From: CAZEGV01 sp964511645
GTDB lineage: Bacteria; Bacteroidota; Bacteroidia; Cytophagales; JAAEPT01
Length of the DNA: 64,000 bases
Assembly: GCA_964511645.1 (NCBI GenBank)
Contig: CAZEGV010000003.1
Coordinates: 4,340 to 68,339, forward strand
Reading direction: 5' to 3'
Under the pieces are notes generated by a model that saw only the letters and a program-made list of their open reading frames with translations, was not told the DNA's origin and did no database searches. Both the position numbers and the translations under genes were made by a program. Numbering within the stretch: position 1 is the stretch's first letter; each line of letters starts with the position of its first letter. Below are positions 9,029-18,233 of this stretch, one piece after another.

Positions 9029-10594
9029 TTATTTTTTGATTAAATCTACATTGTAGAAAGATCCTTTGTTTTCTGTTTGTAAAGATGATTGTTTTACAAT
9101 TAGGTAGGCGATTGAGATTAGGTTTCTTAGTTCGCAAAGCTGCGGTGATATTCTAGTTGAATTATATAACTCTTCTGTCTCCAAATAATGAATTTCGAGT
9201 CTTCTTAAAGCTCGTTTTATTCGTTCGTTTGACCGAACAATTGCCATATAATCGCTCATGATGATTTGTAGTTCCTTACGAGAGTGAGTGATTAAAACCA
9301 GCTCTTTTGGTTCTGAGGTTCCTTTAACTACCCAACTTGGTACAGCCTTGTTAAATTCGATTTTATCTAGTTTGGTTTCTAAATCATTGGCACTTCTGTG
9401 TGCAAATACAATTCCCTCAAGTAAGGAGTTAGAAGCTAGTCGGTTAGCACCATGTAGCCCTGTGCGAGAAGCTTCTCCGCAGGCGTAAAGGTTAGTGATG
9501 GAAGTGTTTCCGTTTTCGTCTACATCAATACCGCCACAGGTATAATGAGCTGCGGGCACTACTGGTATCCAGTTTTTGGCTGTATCAATATTGATTTTTT
9601 TACAATAATCGTAGATATTAGGAAAATGGTTGATGAACTCTTCTAAATCTAAATGTGTGCAATCTAAATAAACATGTTTTTCTCCTGATTTGTTAAGTTC
9701 ATCATCTATTGCTTTGGATACGATGTCACGAGAAGCTAGTTCGCCTCTTTCGTCATAGTTAAACACAAATCGCTCACCTTTACTGTTTTTGATATAAGCT
9801 CCAAAACCTCTTACTGCTTCAGAAATTAAAAATGAGGGGCTTACATCTGCTTGGTATAATGAGGTGGGATGGAATTGAACATATTCCATGTCGGCAATAG
9901 TTGCTTTGGCCCTATATGCCATTGCTATACCATCTCCAGTTGCAATTACAGGGTTGGTTGTGTGAGCATACACTTGACCAGCTCCTCCACTAGCTAGCAT
10001 AGTTATTTTAGCAATAATTCTATCTGTTTTTTTCTTTTTTTCGTCTAGGATGTACGCACCATAACAAGTGTTAGGCATGTCTCTAGTGATTTTTTTGCCT
10101 AAATGGTGATCAGTAATTAAGTCCACTACATAAACATTTTCTTGGATAATTACGTTTTTTAATGTTTTGACTTTAGCAATTAGAGCTCGTTCTATTTCAA
10201 ACCCTGTAATGTCTTTATGGTGCAAGATTCGGAAAGCAGAATGTCCACCTTCTTTTGCCATGTCATATTCTCCGTTATCCTTTTTGTCAAAGCTTACGCC
10301 AAAATCTATGAGTTCTTGTAGTCTTTTGGGAGCTTCTTTTACCACGATTTCTACAATTTCTCTTTTGCTTACACCATCTCCTGCTACCATAGTGTCTTCA
10401 ATATGGCTTTCGAAAGAGTCTAGCTTACTGAAAACAGTTGCAATACCTCCCTGTGCGTATTTTGTATTGGTTTCCTGTAACCCTGCTTTGGCTACGAGCA
10501 ATATTTTTTTATTAGGAAATTTAGCAGCTGTTTTTATTACAAAACTCAATCCTGCTACTCCTGACCCGATTACTAATACGTCTGTTTTAATCAT
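9029..10594 (-). CDS. nadB: L-aspartate oxidase
   Basis: 521-residue FAD enzyme that oxidises L-aspartate to iminoaspartate, the first step of de novo NAD synthesis; cytoplasmic. The N-terminal dinucleotide-binding motif is VLVIGSGVAGLSF (about residues 5-17). Family signatures GGIATVF, EGGHSAFRILHHKD and HGANRLASNSLLEG (FAD-binding, active-site region) are all present, and the length is normal. It starts 5 bases after the stop of nadA, so the two are co-transcribed and their products pass the unstable iminoaspartate between them. The C-terminal helical domain is complete. Confidence 0.95.
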   Translation of the reverse strand: MIKTDVLVIGSGVAGLSFVIKTAAKFPNKKILLVAKAGLQETNTKYAQGGIATVFSKLDSFESHIEDTMVAGDGVSKREIVEIVVKEAPKRLQELIDFGVSFDKKDNGEYDMAKEGGHSAFRILHHKDITGFEIERALIAKVKTLKNVIIQENVYVVDLITDHHLGKKITRDMPNTCYGAYILDEKKKKTDRIIAKITMLASGGAGQVYAHTTNPVIATGDGIAMAYRAKATIADMEYVQFHPTSLYQADVSPSFLISEAVRGFGAYIKNSKGERFVFNYDERGELASRDIVSKAIDDELNKSGEKHVYLDCTHLDLEEFINHFPNIYDYCKKINIDTAKNWIPVVPAAHYTCGGIDVDENGNTSITNLYACGEASRTGLHGANRLASNSLLEGIVFAHRSANDLETKLDKIEFNKAVPSWVVKGTSEPKELVLITHSRKELQIIMSDYMAIVRSNERIKRALRRLEIHYLETEELYNSTRISPQLCELRNLISIAYLIVKQSSLQTENKGSFYNVDLIKK

Positions 10595-10599
10595 GGTGT

Positions 10600-11598
10600 T
10601 TACTTTGATATTTCAAGCATTCTTTCAATTGGAATCAATGCTTTTTTTCTAATTTCTTCATCAACTGTTACTTCTGGTAACTCATGTTTCATACAGAGAT
10701 ACAGTTTTTGTAGCGTATTCATTTTCATGTACCCGCATTCTGAGCAAGCACAGGTATTGTCTTCTTTAGCAGGTAATGGGATTAATTTTTTGTCAGGAGC
10801 TTCTTTTTTCATTTTATGAAGAATTCCTGCTTCCGTTCCTACAATGTATTTTTTATTGTCATCATTTTTTACAAATTCAATCATGCCAGAAGTAGATCCA
10901 ATATAATTGGCCACTTTTAGTATATGTGCTTCCGATTCTGGGTGAGCAATAATTTTTGCATCAGGATGTTCTGTATGTAATGCCAGTAATTTGTCAATAG
11001 CAAAAGCTTCATGAACTATACAAGCACCATTCCAAAGTAACATATCTCTTCCCGTAATTTTATTAATATATGCTCCTAAGTTTTTGTCTGGGGCAAATAT
11101 GATGGGTTGATCTTCAGGAATTGAATCTATGATTTTTTTTGCATTAGAAGAGGTACATACTAAGTCGCTTAAAGCTTTTACACCTGCCGAAGCATTTACG
11201 TAGGTTACTACTATGTGATCAGGGTGTTTCTTTTTGAATGTTGCCAAGTCTTCTGCAGAACAAGATTCAGCTAGTGAACATCCTGCATTAAGGTCAGGTA
11301 ATAATACTTTTTTTGTAGGACTTAGTATTTTGGCTGTTTCTGCCATAAAATGTACGCCAGCAAATACAATAATATCAGCCTTAGTCTCTGCCGCTTTTTG
11401 GGATAGTCCCAAGCTATCCCCAACATAATCTGCGATATCCTGAATAGCGGATTCTTGGTAGTAATGAGCTAAGATTATTGCATTTTTTTCTTTTTTGAGT
11501 TTAGTTATCTCTGCTACTAAATCTATGTCTTTAGATACTTCTACATCTAAGTATCCTACTTTTTGTAAGTTGATTTTAGCGTCGTTTATATTAGTCAT
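10600..11598 (-). CDS. nadA: Quinolinate synthase A
   Basis: 332-residue 4Fe-4S enzyme condensing iminoaspartate with dihydroxyacetone phosphate to quinolinate. Visible signatures are ILAHYYQ near the N-terminus, the cysteine-bearing segments [12 protein letters not shown] and [10 protein letters not shown], and the C-terminal [12 protein letters not shown]; one cysteine from each of three regions binds the cluster. It leads the nadA-nadB pair. The 291 bases upstream (11599-11889) separate it from the SLC13 gene and hold no gene; I saw no clear operator or riboswitch there. Confidence 0.95.
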   Translation of the reverse strand: MTNINDAKINLQKVGYLDVEVSKDIDLVAEITKLKKEKNAIILAHYYQESAIQDIADYVGDSLGLSQKAAETKADIIVFAGVHFMAETAKILSPTKKVLLPDLNAGCSLAESCSAEDLATFKKKHPDHIVVTYVNASAGVKALSDLVCTSSNAKKIIDSIPEDQPIIFAPDKNLGAYINKITGRDMLLWNGACIVHEAFAIDKLLALHTEHPDAKIIAHPESEAHILKVANYIGSTSGMIEFVKNDDNKKYIVGTEAGILHKMKKEAPDKKLIPLPAKEDNTCACSECGYMKMNTLQKLYLCMKHELPEVTVDEEIRKKALIPIERMLEISK

Positions 11599-11889
11599 TT
11601 TAGTAGTATAGTTTGGCTTGGTAATAGGCTATGTCTTTAAAGAAATAACAATATACGATTAAAAAATATTTTTACCTTGGCTAGTACGGGTAATTTGCAT
11701 TTGGGGTGTCTATTAGACTTTCGCCGTATTAAGAAATCGGATTGATGAAGTTTATCTCAAAATTACTAGGTACCCCACTATAAAAGTAAAAAACCTAAAC
11801 CCAATTTCATTGAAAATATTTATGCTATTTATAATAATGTAAGTTTTACAAGGCTTAAGTTCAAGTAATGAATTACATAAAAAAATAGA

Positions 11890-13653
11890 TCAAAACAAAT
11901 CGTACCACCATGACAAGCCTATAATAGTAACTAACATATATACCAAGGTAATCGGGAGTCCCATTGTAACAAAATCTTTGAATCTATACCCGCCAGAACC
12001 ATAAACCATCATATTGGTTTGATAACCTATTGGTGTGATGAAATTAGCTGCACCAGCAAAGGCTACAACTAATATAAAAGGCATTATGTTTACCCCAAGA
12101 GCTAGACCTACGCCTACCGAAATATTAAAAGTGACAGCCACTGCTGCCTTGGACGTAATGATTGAAGATAAAAAAGAGGTGACAATAAAGATGATAGATA
12201 AAAATAAAACAGCACTTCCTTCGCTAGATAAGGACATGATTAATTCTGCTATTTTTTGACTTGTACCTGAGTTTTCCATCGCTTTCCCTAATGCTAGACC
12301 AAGCCCTATAATCATTATTAGATTATAATCTATTGCTGATTTGATGTCATTTATTGTGGCAGTTTTTGTTAGTACACTTATTGTGAGTAATAGGAGTAAT
12401 GACTTAAATAATGATACTAAACCTAAGGCATGTAATACAATAGCTAGAACCATCCCTAGTAATACTGCTAATACTTTTTTAAAATCAGTGTTTTTTGGTT
12501 TTTGAGAATGTGAAATGACATAAAAATCATTTTTTGACTCAATTCTTTTACTGAAATCTTGCCCAACCATAAGTAAAAGTACATCACCAGATTTTAATAC
12601 TACTTTCCCTAACTGTCCCCATACTCGCTCACCATTCCTGTGAATAGCCAATACTGCCGCATCAAAATTAGACCTGAAATTACTATCTCTTATTACTTGA
12701 CCAGACAATTGGGAACGATGCGAAAGAACAACTTCTACAATGTCTTTTTGTTGAGCATCTGTCATGCCTGATTCTTGAGGCCATGACAATCCATATTGCT
12801 CTAAATCAACTTTATCTATAGCAGCAGATTCTCCTGAAAAAAACAATACGTCTCCTTCTTCTAAGGTTTCGTTAGAAGATACTGCTCTAATGATTTTTCC
12901 ATTTCGATTAAGTTCTACCAAAAATAAGTCTTCTAAATTCCTTAATCCCGCTTCTTGTACTGTATTACCTATGATTGAAGAGTCTTTTATTATTTGTGTT
13001 TCCACAAAAAATAAACGAGAATTACTCTCTTCTCCTTTAAAGATGTTTTTGTTATTAGGTAAAAGTTTAAATGAAAAAAAGAATAAAAATAGAATTCCTA
13101 TTATAAACATAGTTAAGCCAATGGGAGTTACTGCTAATAAGTCAATAGCACCTAATCCACGGGCTTCTGCCATTCCGCTTACAATTAATAAAGTTGATGT
13201 TCCTATTATTGTGATACAGCCACCCAAAATGCTGGCATATGATAAAGGGAGTAAAAATTTAGAAGGTGATATGCCTTTATTACGAGCCCATTCGTACACA
13301 TAAGGAATCATCATAGCTACTAAAGGAGTGTTGTTGAAAAAAGCAGAACTTAAGCCTATGCTTGACATCATCTTTAGTAAGAAAATTTTAGGATTGTCAT
13401 CTTTCTTAAAAAATCGGTTCATTAAATCAGTAAGTGTAGAAGCACGCTTAAATACATTACTAAGAATTAGTAAAAATATAATAATGGCAATTTGTTTGTT
13501 TGCAAATCCTTCCAATGCTTCTTCTGGAGAAAGGATTCCTGTAATTAAAAAAGTGACGATAACTACCAAAAAAGTTTTAGCAGGTGCTAACCATTCTTTG
13601 TAAAGTGTAATGATTAAAAAAACAATTCCTAATACAACTAAAGCTATCTCCAT
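11890..13653 (-). CDS. SLC13/DASS-family permease with central RCK_C (TrkA-C) domains
   Basis: 587-residue inner-membrane transporter of the divalent anion:sodium symporter type, probably carrying a dicarboxylate, sulfate or a similar anion. About five or six hydrophobic helices come first, with the SFFNNTPLVAMMIPY hairpin typical of the family. A soluble insert at about residues 215-375 holds two TrkA-C-like modules (VQEAGLRNLEDLFLVELNRNG and the VLSHRSQLSGQVIRD region), and a second block of helices follows, including SSIITSKAAVAVTFN. The insert normally has a ligand-binding regulatory role. The substrate cannot be read from the sequence. It lies 75 bases downstream of thiG. Confidence 0.88.
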   Translation of the reverse strand: MEIALVVLGIVFLIITLYKEWLAPAKTFLVVIVTFLITGILSPEEALEGFANKQIAIIIFLLILSNVFKRASTLTDLMNRFFKKDDNPKIFLLKMMSSIGLSSAFFNNTPLVAMMIPYVYEWARNKGISPSKFLLPLSYASILGGCITIIGTSTLLIVSGMAEARGLGAIDLLAVTPIGLTMFIIGILFLFFFSFKLLPNNKNIFKGEESNSRLFFVETQIIKDSSIIGNTVQEAGLRNLEDLFLVELNRNGKIIRAVSSNETLEEGDVLFFSGESAAIDKVDLEQYGLSWPQESGMTDAQQKDIVEVVLSHRSQLSGQVIRDSNFRSNFDAAVLAIHRNGERVWGQLGKVVLKSGDVLLLMVGQDFSKRIESKNDFYVISHSQKPKNTDFKKVLAVLLGMVLAIVLHALGLVSLFKSLLLLLTISVLTKTATINDIKSAIDYNLIMIIGLGLALGKAMENSGTSQKIAELIMSLSSEGSAVLFLSIIFIVTSFLSSIITSKAAVAVTFNISVGVGLALGVNIMPFILVVAFAGAANFITPIGYQTNMMVYGSGGYRFKDFVTMGLPITLVYMLVTIIGLSWWYDLF

Positions 13654-13695
13654 CTCTAAGTGTTTGGTAGAATAACAAATGTGCTTATTATTCTT

Positions 13696-13718
13696 TACAA
13701 AAGAAAATTTCTTTTGTA
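13696..13718. promoter_or_regulatory. Perfect 11-bp-arm palindrome between thiG and the SLC13 gene
   Basis: TACAAAAGAAA (13696-13706), one central A, then TTTCTTTTGTA (13708-13718). The one-base centre makes a poor terminator loop and no T-run follows on the minus strand, so an operator for the SLC13 permease gene is more likely than a terminator. No regulator can be named. Confidence 0.4.
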
Positions 13719-13728
13719 TAAAGCATCT

Positions 13729-14502
13729 TTAATCTAAAAACTCAGTGAGGGGGCTAGACTGGTTAGCTTTTTTTGATTGGATGCCTAGTTTTGCATGATG
13801 AGCCATTCTGCCAGCAATAACGGCTAGTTTAAAAGCTTCTCCCATATCTGTAGGATTGAGCGATGATGCGATAGCAGTATTAACAAGCACAGCATCAGCC
13901 CCAATTTCCATAGCAGCGGCTGCGTGAGAAGGTGCACCTAGTCCTGCATCTACAATGACAGGAACGGTGCTTTGGTCAATAATTATTTCTAAAAAATCTT
14001 TTGTTTTAAGACCTTGGTTTGAGCCAATCGTTGCTCCTAATGGCATTACTGCTGCTACCCCAACTTCCTCTAATCGTTTGCAGAGTACTGGGTCTGCATG
14101 AATGTATGGTAATACTACAAACCCTAGCTTGACTAATTTTTCTGCGGCTTTTAGTGTTTCGATAGGGTCAGGCATTAAGTATTTAGGGTCAGGATGGATT
14201 TCTAATTTTAGCCAGTTGGTTTTTAATGCTTCTTGGGCTAGCTGTGCTGCAAAAATAGCTTCTTCTGCTGTGCGAACTCCTGAGGTGTTAGGTAATAAGT
14301 GAATGTGTGAGTGATTGAGGTGTTGGATAATGTCATCATCTTTTTGCTCTAAGTCAATACGCTTGAGTGCTACAGTAACCAATTCGGATTTGGAAGCAAG
14401 AATAGCTGATTCCATTTCTTTGGAAGACCCAAATTTCCCTGTTCCTGTAAAAAGTCTTGATTCAAAAACTTTGTCCGCAATGATTAATTTATCGTTTTTC
14501 AC
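13729..14502 (-). CDS. thiG: Thiazole synthase
   Basis: 257-residue TIM-barrel enzyme forming the thiazole phosphate of thiamine from 1-deoxy-D-xylulose 5-phosphate (DXP), the sulfur carrier ThiS and dehydroglycine. The Schiff-base lysine is K99 in WLKLEI; other signatures are [29 protein letters not shown] and [23 protein letters not shown]. Its ATG overlaps the dxs stop by 4 bases, so it is translationally coupled to the enzyme that makes its substrate. No thiS, thiF, thiH or thiC is in the window, and I saw no TPP riboswitch upstream. Confidence 0.95.
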   Translation of the reverse strand: MKNDKLIIADKVFESRLFTGTGKFGSSKEMESAILASKSELVTVALKRIDLEQKDDDIIQHLNHSHIHLLPNTSGVRTAEEAIFAAQLAQEALKTNWLKLEIHPDPKYLMPDPIETLKAAEKLVKLGFVVLPYIHADPVLCKRLEEVGVAAVMPLGATIGSNQGLKTKDFLEIIIDQSTVPVIVDAGLGAPSHAAAAMEIGADAVLVNTAIASSLNPTDMGEAFKLAVIAGRMAHHAKLGIQSKKANQSSPLTEFLD

Positions 14503-16397
14503 AATAATTCTTTTATTGTTTTAATAATACCTGTCTTATCATAACCACATTCAGCATGTAGCTCTATATCTGTTCCATGCTCTATCCATTGGTCAGGAAT
14601 ACCTAGTCTTTTCACTTTATTGGTATAGCCGTTATCTGCCATAAATTCAAGAATTACACTTCCCATCCCACCGTTTAGACAACCATTCTCTACTGTAACG
14701 ATGTTTTTATATTTCTTTAATACTTGGTGCAAGAGATTTTTGTCAAGTGGTTTGATGAATCTCATATCGCAATGACCAATATTGACACTTTCTTGTGCTA
14801 GAGATTGAACAGCTTGACTGGCATAATTACCAATATGACCAATACTCAAGATAACTATTTTATCTCCGATAGCTAATTCTCTTCCCGTACCAATTTTTAT
14901 CTCCTCTAACTCTTGTTTCCAGTCAATCATTACACCTTTTCCGCGGGGGTATCTAATACTAAAAGGACCTTGGTCTGGAAGCTGTGCTGTGTACATTAAG
15001 TTACGTAGCTCTACTTCGTTCATAGGTGCAGAAACAATCAGATTAGGGATACAACGCATATAAGCGATGTCAAACGATCCGTGGTGTGTAGGTCCATCTG
15101 CACCTGCTATACCAGCTCTGTCAAGACAGAAAACGACATTTAGTTTTTGTAAACAAACGTCATGAATGACTTGATCATAAGCCCGTTGCATAAAAGAGGA
15201 GTAAATATTGCAAAAGGGAACCATCCCTTGCGTGGCTAGCCCAGCGGAAAAAGTGACGGCATGTTGTTCGGCAATTCCTACATCAAATGCTCTGTCTGGC
15301 ATTTCTTTCATCATAATATTAAGAGATGATCCAGAAGGCATTGCTGGAGTAATTCCCATTATTTTGTTATTCTTTTTGGCTAATTCTACTATTGTGTATC
15401 CAAATACGTCTTGGTATTTAGGAGGTTCTGGGTTGTCAGGTTTGACCTTGATGATTTCACCTGTTTCTACTACAAATTTCCCTGGGGCATGCCACTCTGT
15501 TGCTGAGCCAATTTCAGCAGGTTGGTAACCTTTCCCTTTTTTTGTTATACAATGTAATATTTTAGGACCAGGAATTTTTTGTAAATCAGATAGTACGTCT
15601 ATTAGGTGATCTATATTGTGCCCATCTACAGGTCCAAAATATCTGATTTTAAAAGATTCAAAAAGGTTACTGTGCTTGAGTAGGTAGTTTTTAATGCTTT
15701 TTTCTACTTTGGCTACAATTTCTTGGGCATTAGGTCCAAATTTACTAATTTTCCCTAAAATACGCCAAGCTTCATTTCTAAATTTATTATAAGTGGTAGA
15801 GGTTGTGATATCTGTGAGATAATCACGTAAAGCCCCTACATTAGGATCAATAGACATACAGTTATCATTAAGTATGATAATCATATTGGCATTGGCAACT
15901 CCAGCATGATTCATGGCTTCAAATACCATACCTGCGGTCATGGCACCATCTCCAATCACGGCTATATGTTGGCGGTTTTTATCATTTTTGTATGATGAAG
16001 CTACTGCCATCCCTAGTGCCGCAGATACAGATGTAGATGAATGTCCGACACCAAAAGCATCAAATTCACTTTCTGATCGTTTTGGAAACCCACTTATCCC
16101 GTTATAGACTCGGTTTGTGTGAAAGTTGTCTTTTCTTCCCGTTAGTATTTTGTGTCCGTAGGCTTGGTGTCCTACATCCCAAATGAGTTGATCTTCTGGA
16201 GTGTTAAAAACATAATGCAAAGCGATAGTAAGTTCTACAACGCCTAAGCTAGCACCAAAATGCCCTCCGTGAGTGGCTACAGAGTCTACAATGAAAGCAC
16301 GAAGCTCTTTGGCAAGTTGCCCGAGTTGTTTCTGATTTAATTTTCTTAAATCTTCTACCCCTTGTATTTTCTTGAGAAGTTTACCTTGCTTAATCAA
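14499..16397 (-). CDS. dxs: 1-deoxy-D-xylulose-5-phosphate synthase
   Basis: 632-residue transketolase-like enzyme joining pyruvate and glyceraldehyde 3-phosphate to DXP, the entry to the MEP isoprenoid pathway and a precursor of thiamine and pyridoxal phosphate. The TPP motif runs from [10 protein letters not shown] to LNDN; the pyrimidine domain has [15 protein letters not shown] with the catalytic glutamate, and [15 protein letters not shown] is characteristic of Dxs. The start [11 protein letters not shown] agrees with family length. It lies 110 bases after ftsY and overlaps thiG, so a dxs-thiG unit supplies DXP where thiazole is made. Confidence 0.96.
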   Translation of the reverse strand: MIKQGKLLKKIQGVEDLRKLNQKQLGQLAKELRAFIVDSVATHGGHFGASLGVVELTIALHYVFNTPEDQLIWDVGHQAYGHKILTGRKDNFHTNRVYNGISGFPKRSESEFDAFGVGHSSTSVSAALGMAVASSYKNDKNRQHIAVIGDGAMTAGMVFEAMNHAGVANANMIIILNDNCMSIDPNVGALRDYLTDITTSTTYNKFRNEAWRILGKISKFGPNAQEIVAKVEKSIKNYLLKHSNLFESFKIRYFGPVDGHNIDHLIDVLSDLQKIPGPKILHCITKKGKGYQPAEIGSATEWHAPGKFVVETGEIIKVKPDNPEPPKYQDVFGYTIVELAKKNNKIMGITPAMPSGSSLNIMMKEMPDRAFDVGIAEQHAVTFSAGLATQGMVPFCNIYSSFMQRAYDQVIHDVCLQKLNVVFCLDRAGIAGADGPTHHGSFDIAYMRCIPNLIVSAPMNEVELRNLMYTAQLPDQGPFSIRYPRGKGVMIDWKQELEEIKIGTGRELAIGDKIVILSIGHIGNYASQAVQSLAQESVNIGHCDMRFIKPLDKNLLHQVLKKYKNIVTVENGCLNGGMGSVILEFMADNGYTNKVKRLGIPDQWIEHGTDIELHAECGYDKTGIIKTIKELL

Positions 16398-16507
16398 AAA
16401 TTTGATGTTTTAACGTTCAATCGACTAATGTAAGCATCTCAATACTTTATTTATGAAAATAGCTTAGTTTTTATGAAAAATGTGAAGAAATAGTAAGAGT
16501 AGTTCTG

Positions 16508-17458
16508 TTACCCAAAAAATGAGTCTACAAATTCACGCTTATTAAAAACTTGTAAGTCTTCCATCCCTTCACCTACACCAATAAACTTAACAGGTATTTT
16601 GAATTGGTCAGAAATACCGATGACTACACCACCTTTGGCAGTACCATCTAGTTTTGTGATAGCTAATGAGCTTACATCTGTAGCTTTGGTAAACTCTGTA
16701 GCTTGTGCAAAAGCATTTTGTCCAGTACTTCCGTCCAATACAAGCATAATTTCATGTGGAGCTTCAGGTATGAATTTTTGTATTACACGTTTTATTTTTG
16801 TTAGTTCGTTCATCAAACCAACTTTATTGTGAAGTCTTCCTGCTGTATCTATGATGACAATGTCAGCCTTTTCTTCTACGGCTTGTTTCACTGCGTCGTA
16901 AGCAACGGCACTAGGGTCGGTGTTCATCCCTTTGTCCACTACGGGTACGCCTACTCGTTCTCCCCAAAGCTTAAGTTGATCTACAGCTGCGGCCCTAAAG
17001 GTGTCCGCAGCTCCTAGTATTACTTTTTTTCCACTCGCTTTAAATTGGTGAGCGAGTTTTCCTATGGTAGTTGTTTTTCCTACACCATTTACACCTACAA
17101 CTAGAAGTACATAAGGCATGTCGGTTTGGGGTAAGCTAAAATCGTTAAAGTCAGGTGTGTTGTTTTCTGTAAGTAGGGCCGTGATTTCGTCCTTGAGTAA
17201 ATTATTTAACTCTTCCATATTACTGTATTTTTCATCAGCAACACGAGTTTCTATTTTCTTAATAATTTTTAATGTAGTACTTACACCTACATCCGAAGTG
17301 ATAAGTATCTCTTCAAGATTGTCGAGTACCTCATCATCTACTTTTGATTTACCAACAATGGCTTTTGTGAATTTAGAGAGAAAGCTAGTTTTAGATTTTT
17401 CTAAGCCCTTATCTAGTGTTTCTTTTTTCTTTTTAGAAAATAGACCAAAAACTGCCAT
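16508..17458 (-). CDS. ftsY: Signal recognition particle receptor FtsY
   Basis: 316-residue SRP GTPase that docks ribosome-nascent chain complexes at the inner membrane. The N domain (about residues 20-100) is followed by the G domain with P-loop GVNGVGKTT (122-130), DTFRAAA (about 152-158), DTAGR and TKLDGTAKGG. The long acidic A domain of E. coli FtsY is missing, as is usual in short FtsY proteins; a basic patch (KKKKETLDK) opens the protein. It is last in a tight cluster after rpmB, rpmG and the DUF4295 gene, a common arrangement in Bacteroidota. Confidence 0.96.
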   Translation of the reverse strand: MAVFGLFSKKKKETLDKGLEKSKTSFLSKFTKAIVGKSKVDDEVLDNLEEILITSDVGVSTTLKIIKKIETRVADEKYSNMEELNNLLKDEITALLTENNTPDFNDFSLPQTDMPYVLLVVGVNGVGKTTTIGKLAHQFKASGKKVILGAADTFRAAAVDQLKLWGERVGVPVVDKGMNTDPSAVAYDAVKQAVEEKADIVIIDTAGRLHNKVGLMNELTKIKRVIQKFIPEAPHEIMLVLDGSTGQNAFAQATEFTKATDVSSLAITKLDGTAKGGVVIGISDQFKIPVKFIGVGEGMEDLQVFNKREFVDSFFG

Positions 17459-17538
17459 AATTGTGTTGTTTTTTTATACGAAAAAAGTCCCGTTAAATTA
17501 AAGGGACTCTTTTGTTGTAATGTGTTAAAGACTGAAAA

Positions 17539-17694
17539 TTATTTTTTCGCCAATACTTCTTTTACCAAATCGTTGTGAACCATTTGTTCTTTGAAAGTAT
17601 ATGCACCAGTTTTTTCTGAACGTGTACTTTTAATTACTTTGGTGTACGTTTTACCACTCCCTTTCTGTAAACTTGCTACTGTTTTCTTAGCCAT
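17539..17694 (-). CDS. DUF4295 small basic protein, probably ribosome-associated
   Basis: 51-residue lysine-rich protein starting MAKKTVASLQKGSGKTYTKV and ending HNDLVKEVLAKK. It matches the DUF4295 family, which is confined to Bacteroidota and encoded with L28 and L33. I recall that cryo-EM of Flavobacterium johnsoniae ribosomes showed a new protein named bL38, and this family is my best guess for it, but I cannot confirm that here. The start codon is 7 bases after the rpmG stop; ftsY follows after 80 bases. Confidence 0.8.
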   Translation of the reverse strand: MAKKTVASLQKGSGKTYTKVIKSTRSEKTGAYTFKEQMVHNDLVKEVLAKK

Positions 17695-17701
17695 AGCTCA
17701 A

Positions 17702-17884
17702 TTATTTAATTTCTTTGTGAATTGTATATTTCTTCAAAACTGAGTTATATTTTTTTAACTCTAATCTCTCAGTAGTATTTTTTCTGTTCTTAGTCGTGAT
17801 GTACCTAGACGTCCCCGCTACACCAGAGTTTTTGTGCTCTGTGCATTCTAAGATAACTTGTACTCTATTTCCTTTCTTAGCCAT
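17702..17884 (-). CDS. rpmG: 50S ribosomal protein L33 (bL33)
   Basis: 60-residue L33 with the family start [18 protein letters not shown] and the conserved segment [21 protein letters not shown]. It lacks the two CxxC zinc-binding pairs (only one cysteine), so it is the zinc-independent form. It lies 15 bases after rpmB and directly before the DUF4295 gene, so all three small proteins are made together. Confidence 0.96.
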   Translation of the reverse strand: MAKKGNRVQVILECTEHKNSGVAGTSRYITTKNRKNTTERLELKKYNSVLKKYTIHKEIK

Positions 17885-17899
17885 TATTCCGCTTCTTTA

Positions 17900-18139
17900 T
17901 TAATATAGTAGATTACCTTGCTTCTTCGCTTTCTTCAATACAGCAGATATGCCATGTTTATCTATTGTACGAAGTGCTGTTGATGAAACTTTAAGTGTTA
18001 TCCACTTCCCTTCCTCAGGGATATAAAATTTCTTCTTATGAAGATTAGGTAAAAATCTTCTTTTAGATTTAATATTTGAGTGAGAGACGTTGTTTCCTAC
18101 TCTCGGTCTCTTACCAGTGATTTGACAAATTCTTGACAT
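17900..18139 (-). CDS. rpmB: 50S ribosomal protein L28 (bL28)
   Basis: 79-residue L28 starting MSRICQITGKRPRVGNNVSHS, the universal N-terminus, followed by TKRRF/KSKRRFLPNLHKKKF and the C-terminal STALRTIDKHGISAVL. The open frame extends 28 codons upstream, but that stretch includes the likely promoter and has no homology to L28, so ATG 18139 is the start. It is the first gene of the rpmB-rpmG-DUF4295-ftsY unit. Confidence 0.96.
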   Translation of the reverse strand: MSRICQITGKRPRVGNNVSHSNIKSKRRFLPNLHKKKFYIPEEGKWITLKVSSTALRTIDKHGISAVLKKAKKQGNLLY

Positions 18140-18169
18140 AATTATCCGTTTTCGTTGTAAACAGGGCAA

Positions 18170-18199
18170 CAAAGGTGCGGATAAAACTTTAGACTTCAA
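18170..18199 (-). promoter_or_regulatory. Predicted Bacteroidota-type promoter of rpmB
   Basis: On the minus strand, TTG (18199-18197), a 19-base spacer, then CACCTTTG (18177-18170), one mismatch from TAnnTTTG. It lies about 30 bases before the rpmB start and fits the strong-promoter layout of this phylum. Confidence 0.45.
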
Positions 18200-18233
18200 A
18201 GCATCGCCTGAATAAATTCGCATCTTTTTATAA

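Noticed and set aside
8811..9137. 108-codon minus-strand frame overlapping nadB
   Set aside because: Out of frame with nadB and made of its 3' end plus mobile-element debris.
10167..10652. 161-codon frame opposite nadB
   Set aside because: Antisense shadow of nadB; no independent signal.
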